A DNA stretch of 7,891 nt from Clostridia bacterium. Lineage in GTDB: Bacteria > Bacillota > Clostridia > Oscillospirales > CAG-272. Positions 6,359 through 7,891 of the stretch are shown piece by piece. A program made the translations under genes and the position numbers. The stretch is taken from NCBI GenBank assembly GCA_900763885.1, contig CAAFLY010000198.1, positions 1 through 7,891 on the forward strand, in the 5' to 3' direction. Numbering within the stretch: position 1 is the stretch's first letter; the number at the start of each line of letters is the position of its first letter. Below the pieces are notes generated by a model that saw only the letters and a program-made list of their open reading frames with translations, did no database searches and was not told the DNA's origin.

Positions 6359-7318
6359 TTATAATGTTAAAGACAGCCTATAGTTTTCGTCCATCGTTTT
6401 GCAGGACGCGGCGAAGCTTTCCTGTTCTTCAGGGGTAAGGTTGAGCACAATGATGTCCGCGACACCCTCCTGATTCAACACAGCAGGAACGCTGGCGTAT
6501 ACATCCTGCTGCCCGTATTGTCCCTGCAGGAGAACGGATACGGGAAGAACGCGGTTTTCATCGTGGAAAATTGCCCGAACCACTTCCGCGATAGACGCGC
6601 CGATACCGAATTCCGTAGAGCCTTTCCCGCCGAGAATGATCCAGCCGCCTCTTTTTCCTTCCTCTGCTATCGCGTTCAGATCCAGCTTTCCATAGGTATC
6701 AGGCCTTTCCTCGCGCAGCTGCGCCAGCGGCTTTCCGCCAATCGTTACGGCGGACCATGCGACCATCTGACTCTCCCCATGTTCCCCCAGCACATAGGCT
6801 TGGATGGATTTCTGATCCACATCGATTTTTTCTGCCAACGCCCGACAGAGACGAGCCGAATCCAGGGTGGTGCTGGTGGACAGAATCCGTTTCGCCGGCC
6901 AATGCAACCGATGCTGAATATAATGGGTGATCACGTCGGCGGGATTGGAAATGTTCAGGATGATTCCGGCAAAACCGGACTCTCGGATCGACTCCGTGAC
7001 CTCTTTTATGATGGCGATGGTCTGACGGAGCGTATCCATTCTCGTCTGTCCCTTGCTCATATCGGGCAGAGGCCCTGCCGCGACGATAAGCAGCTGTGCG
7101 TCGGCGATGTCCGTGTAATCGCCTGCGTACACCTTCGCTCTGCTTGGAAGATACTTGGCAGCGTCGTACAGATCCAACGCCTGCGCCGCTGCTTTTTCGG
7201 AATCGATGTCGATGTAAACGATCTCCTCGGCAAGGCTCTGTGAGAGCAAGGCATATCCCGCGTGTGAACCGACATGTCCGGCGCCGATAATGGCTATTTT
7301 TCTCTTTTGATAACGCAT
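6359..7318 (-). CDS. NAD-dependent L-2-hydroxyacid dehydrogenase (lactate/malate dehydrogenase family, L-HicDH-like)
   Basis: This 319-residue protein is full length for the LDH/MDH family and would interconvert an L-2-hydroxyacid and a 2-oxo acid with NAD(H). Numbered from the ATG at 7318: GAGHVG (12-17, dinucleotide-binding loop), Asp37 in VYIDID (NAD preference), Arg93 in the mobile loop GPLPDMSKGQTRMD, NISNPADV (122-129), Asp153 and Arg156 in TLDSARL, catalytic His180 in LGEHGESQ, and Thr235 in GKGSTEFG. The loop lacks the Gln of LDH and the Arg of MDH in the usual spacing and is longer, resembling L-2-hydroxyisocaproate dehydrogenases, so a larger substrate than pyruvate is likely. The ATG at 7318 is preferred to the in-frame GTG at 7325-7327 because GAGGT (7326-7330) overlaps that GTG and stands 7 bases from the ATG. 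It starts 10 bases after metI ends. Confidence 0.88.
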   Translation of the reverse strand: MRYQKRKIAIIGAGHVGSHAGYALLSQSLAEEIVYIDIDSEKAAAQALDLYDAAKYLPSRAKVYAGDYTDIADAQLLIVAAGPLPDMSKGQTRMDTLRQTIAIIKEVTESIRESGFAGIILNISNPADVITHYIQHRLHWPAKRILSTSTTLDSARLCRALAEKIDVDQKSIQAYVLGEHGESQMVAWSAVTIGGKPLAQLREERPDTYGKLDLNAIAEEGKRGGWIILGGKGSTEFGIGASIAEVVRAIFHDENRVLPVSVLLQGQYGQQDVYASVPAVLNQEGVADIIVLNLTPEEQESFAASCKTMDENYRLSLTL

Positions 7319-7325
7319 TTTTATC

Positions 7326-7330
7326 ACCTC
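7326..7330 (-). promoter_or_regulatory. Ribosome binding site fixing the L-2-hydroxyacid dehydrogenase start
   Basis: GAGGT (within TTGAGGTGATAAAAATG on the minus strand) lies 7 bases before the ATG at 7318 and overlaps the alternative GTG start. It also overlaps the last bases of the metI stop region, so initiation may be coupled to termination of metI. Confidence 0.6.
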
Positions 7331-7891
7331 AATGTGTATTGCTTTTGACGACCCTGCCGCCGATATATTCTATGACGCAAACGATGGCGACCAAAACGAT
7401 CACGGTTGCGTTGGTTACATCGGTCATGTTTCTGTCATGCCCGTAACGGACGGCAAAATCGCCGAGACCGCCCGCGCCGACCACCCCTGCCATTGCCGTC
7501 AGATTCAGCAGGCTGATCGCTGTGATGGTGGTGCCGCGCGCAATGGCGGCTACGCTTTCTTTCAGATACACCCGAAAGATGATTTCGATGGGACTGGAAC
7601 CCATGGACAACGCCGCTTCGATCAACCCGGGATCCAGCTCCGCCAGTGCGCTCTGTACCTGTCGTGTGAAAAAGGGTACACACCCAAATACCAGGGGGAC
7701 GATCGCTCCGCGCACATAAATCGCCGTGCCCATGATGGCGCGGGATACCGGCATGACCCAGGTCAGAAGGATGATGAATGGTATGGAGCGAAAAAGACTG
7801 ATCAGCTTGTCCAGAATCTGATAAACGATTTTGTTCTCCAGAATTCCACCAGGCTTTGTGACCGTAAGAAGCACACCGAGTATCAATCCCA
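7329..7891 (-). CDS. metI: MetI-type ABC importer permease (5' end beyond the window)
   Basis: The frame is open to the right window edge. The first complete codon in view is the Gly codon at 7887-7889, and the TTG at 7886 is probably internal, so about 30 N-terminal residues are missing compared with the roughly 217-residue E. coli MetI. The visible part matches MetI closely: LGVLLTVTKPGGI, then FRSIPFIILLTWVMPVSR, a membrane segment with IVPLVFGCVPFFTRQVQSAL, the EAA cytoplasmic loop GLIEAALSMGSSPIEIIFRV that contacts the MetN ATPase, LTAMAGVVGAGGLGDFAVRYG, and a last membrane helix (VIVLVAIVCVIEYIGGRVV). It forms the membrane channel for methionine or a related substrate supplied by MetQ. 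metN is expected just upstream, outside the window. Confidence 0.93.
   Translation of the reverse strand, partial: GLILGVLLTVTKPGGILENKIVYQILDKLISLFRSIPFIILLTWVMPVSRAIMGTAIYVRGAIVPLVFGCVPFFTRQVQSALAELDPGLIEAALSMGSSPIEIIFRVYLKESVAAIARGTTITAISLLNLTAMAGVVGAGGLGDFAVRYGHDRNMTDVTNATVIVLVAIVCVIEYIGGRVVKSNTH

Noticed and set aside
7325..7327. GTG start for the L-2-hydroxyacid dehydrogenase
   Set aside because: It overlaps the GAGGT ribosome site itself; the ATG three codons later has proper spacing.

Overview
The window looks like part of a Firmicutes (Clostridia-type, probably gut-associated) chromosome or metagenomic contig. The evidence is purine-rich AGGAG-type ribosome binding sites before nearly every gene, a Gram-positive-style MetQ lipoprotein, a PAS/SARP-like regulator of a kind I associate with clostridial genomes, and tight operons. 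No RNA gene, CRISPR array, insertion sequence or phage gene is visible.

Layout. Two gene blocks face each other. The plus-strand block (1 to about 1688) is visibly more AT-rich. It holds the 3' part of a PAS-domain regulator with a SARP/OmpR-like winged helix at its C-terminus, cut in two by an in-frame TAA at 680-682. A hot-dog acyl-CoA thioesterase gene overlaps its end. A 233-base convergent spacer (1689-1921) follows, with a clear intrinsic terminator for leftward transcription.

The minus-strand block (7891 down to 1922) is more GC-rich and reads as one operon: metI (permease, cut by the window edge), an L-2-hydroxyacid dehydrogenase of the lactate/malate dehydrogenase family, metQ (substrate-binding lipoprotein), a GlcD/D-lactate-dehydrogenase-type FAD oxidoreductase, a class I PLP aminotransferase, and after a 169-base gap a GNAT acetyltransferase with a YoaP-like C-terminal domain. 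metN, expected upstream of metI, would lie beyond the right edge.

How the genes may work together. A methionine-type ABC importer is interleaved with an NAD-dependent L-2-hydroxyacid dehydrogenase, an FAD-dependent dehydrogenase of a mostly D-2-hydroxyacid-specific family, and an aminotransferase whose N-terminal motif resembles the KAT/YbdL (methionine/aromatic 2-oxoacid) group. Together these could import a 2-hydroxy acid or amino acid of the methionine type and interconvert L-hydroxy, D-hydroxy, 2-oxo and amino forms. One concrete possibility is use of both isomers of the methionine hydroxy analogue, or methionine catabolism in reverse. This is inference from gene content and order, and it is the observation most worth testing.
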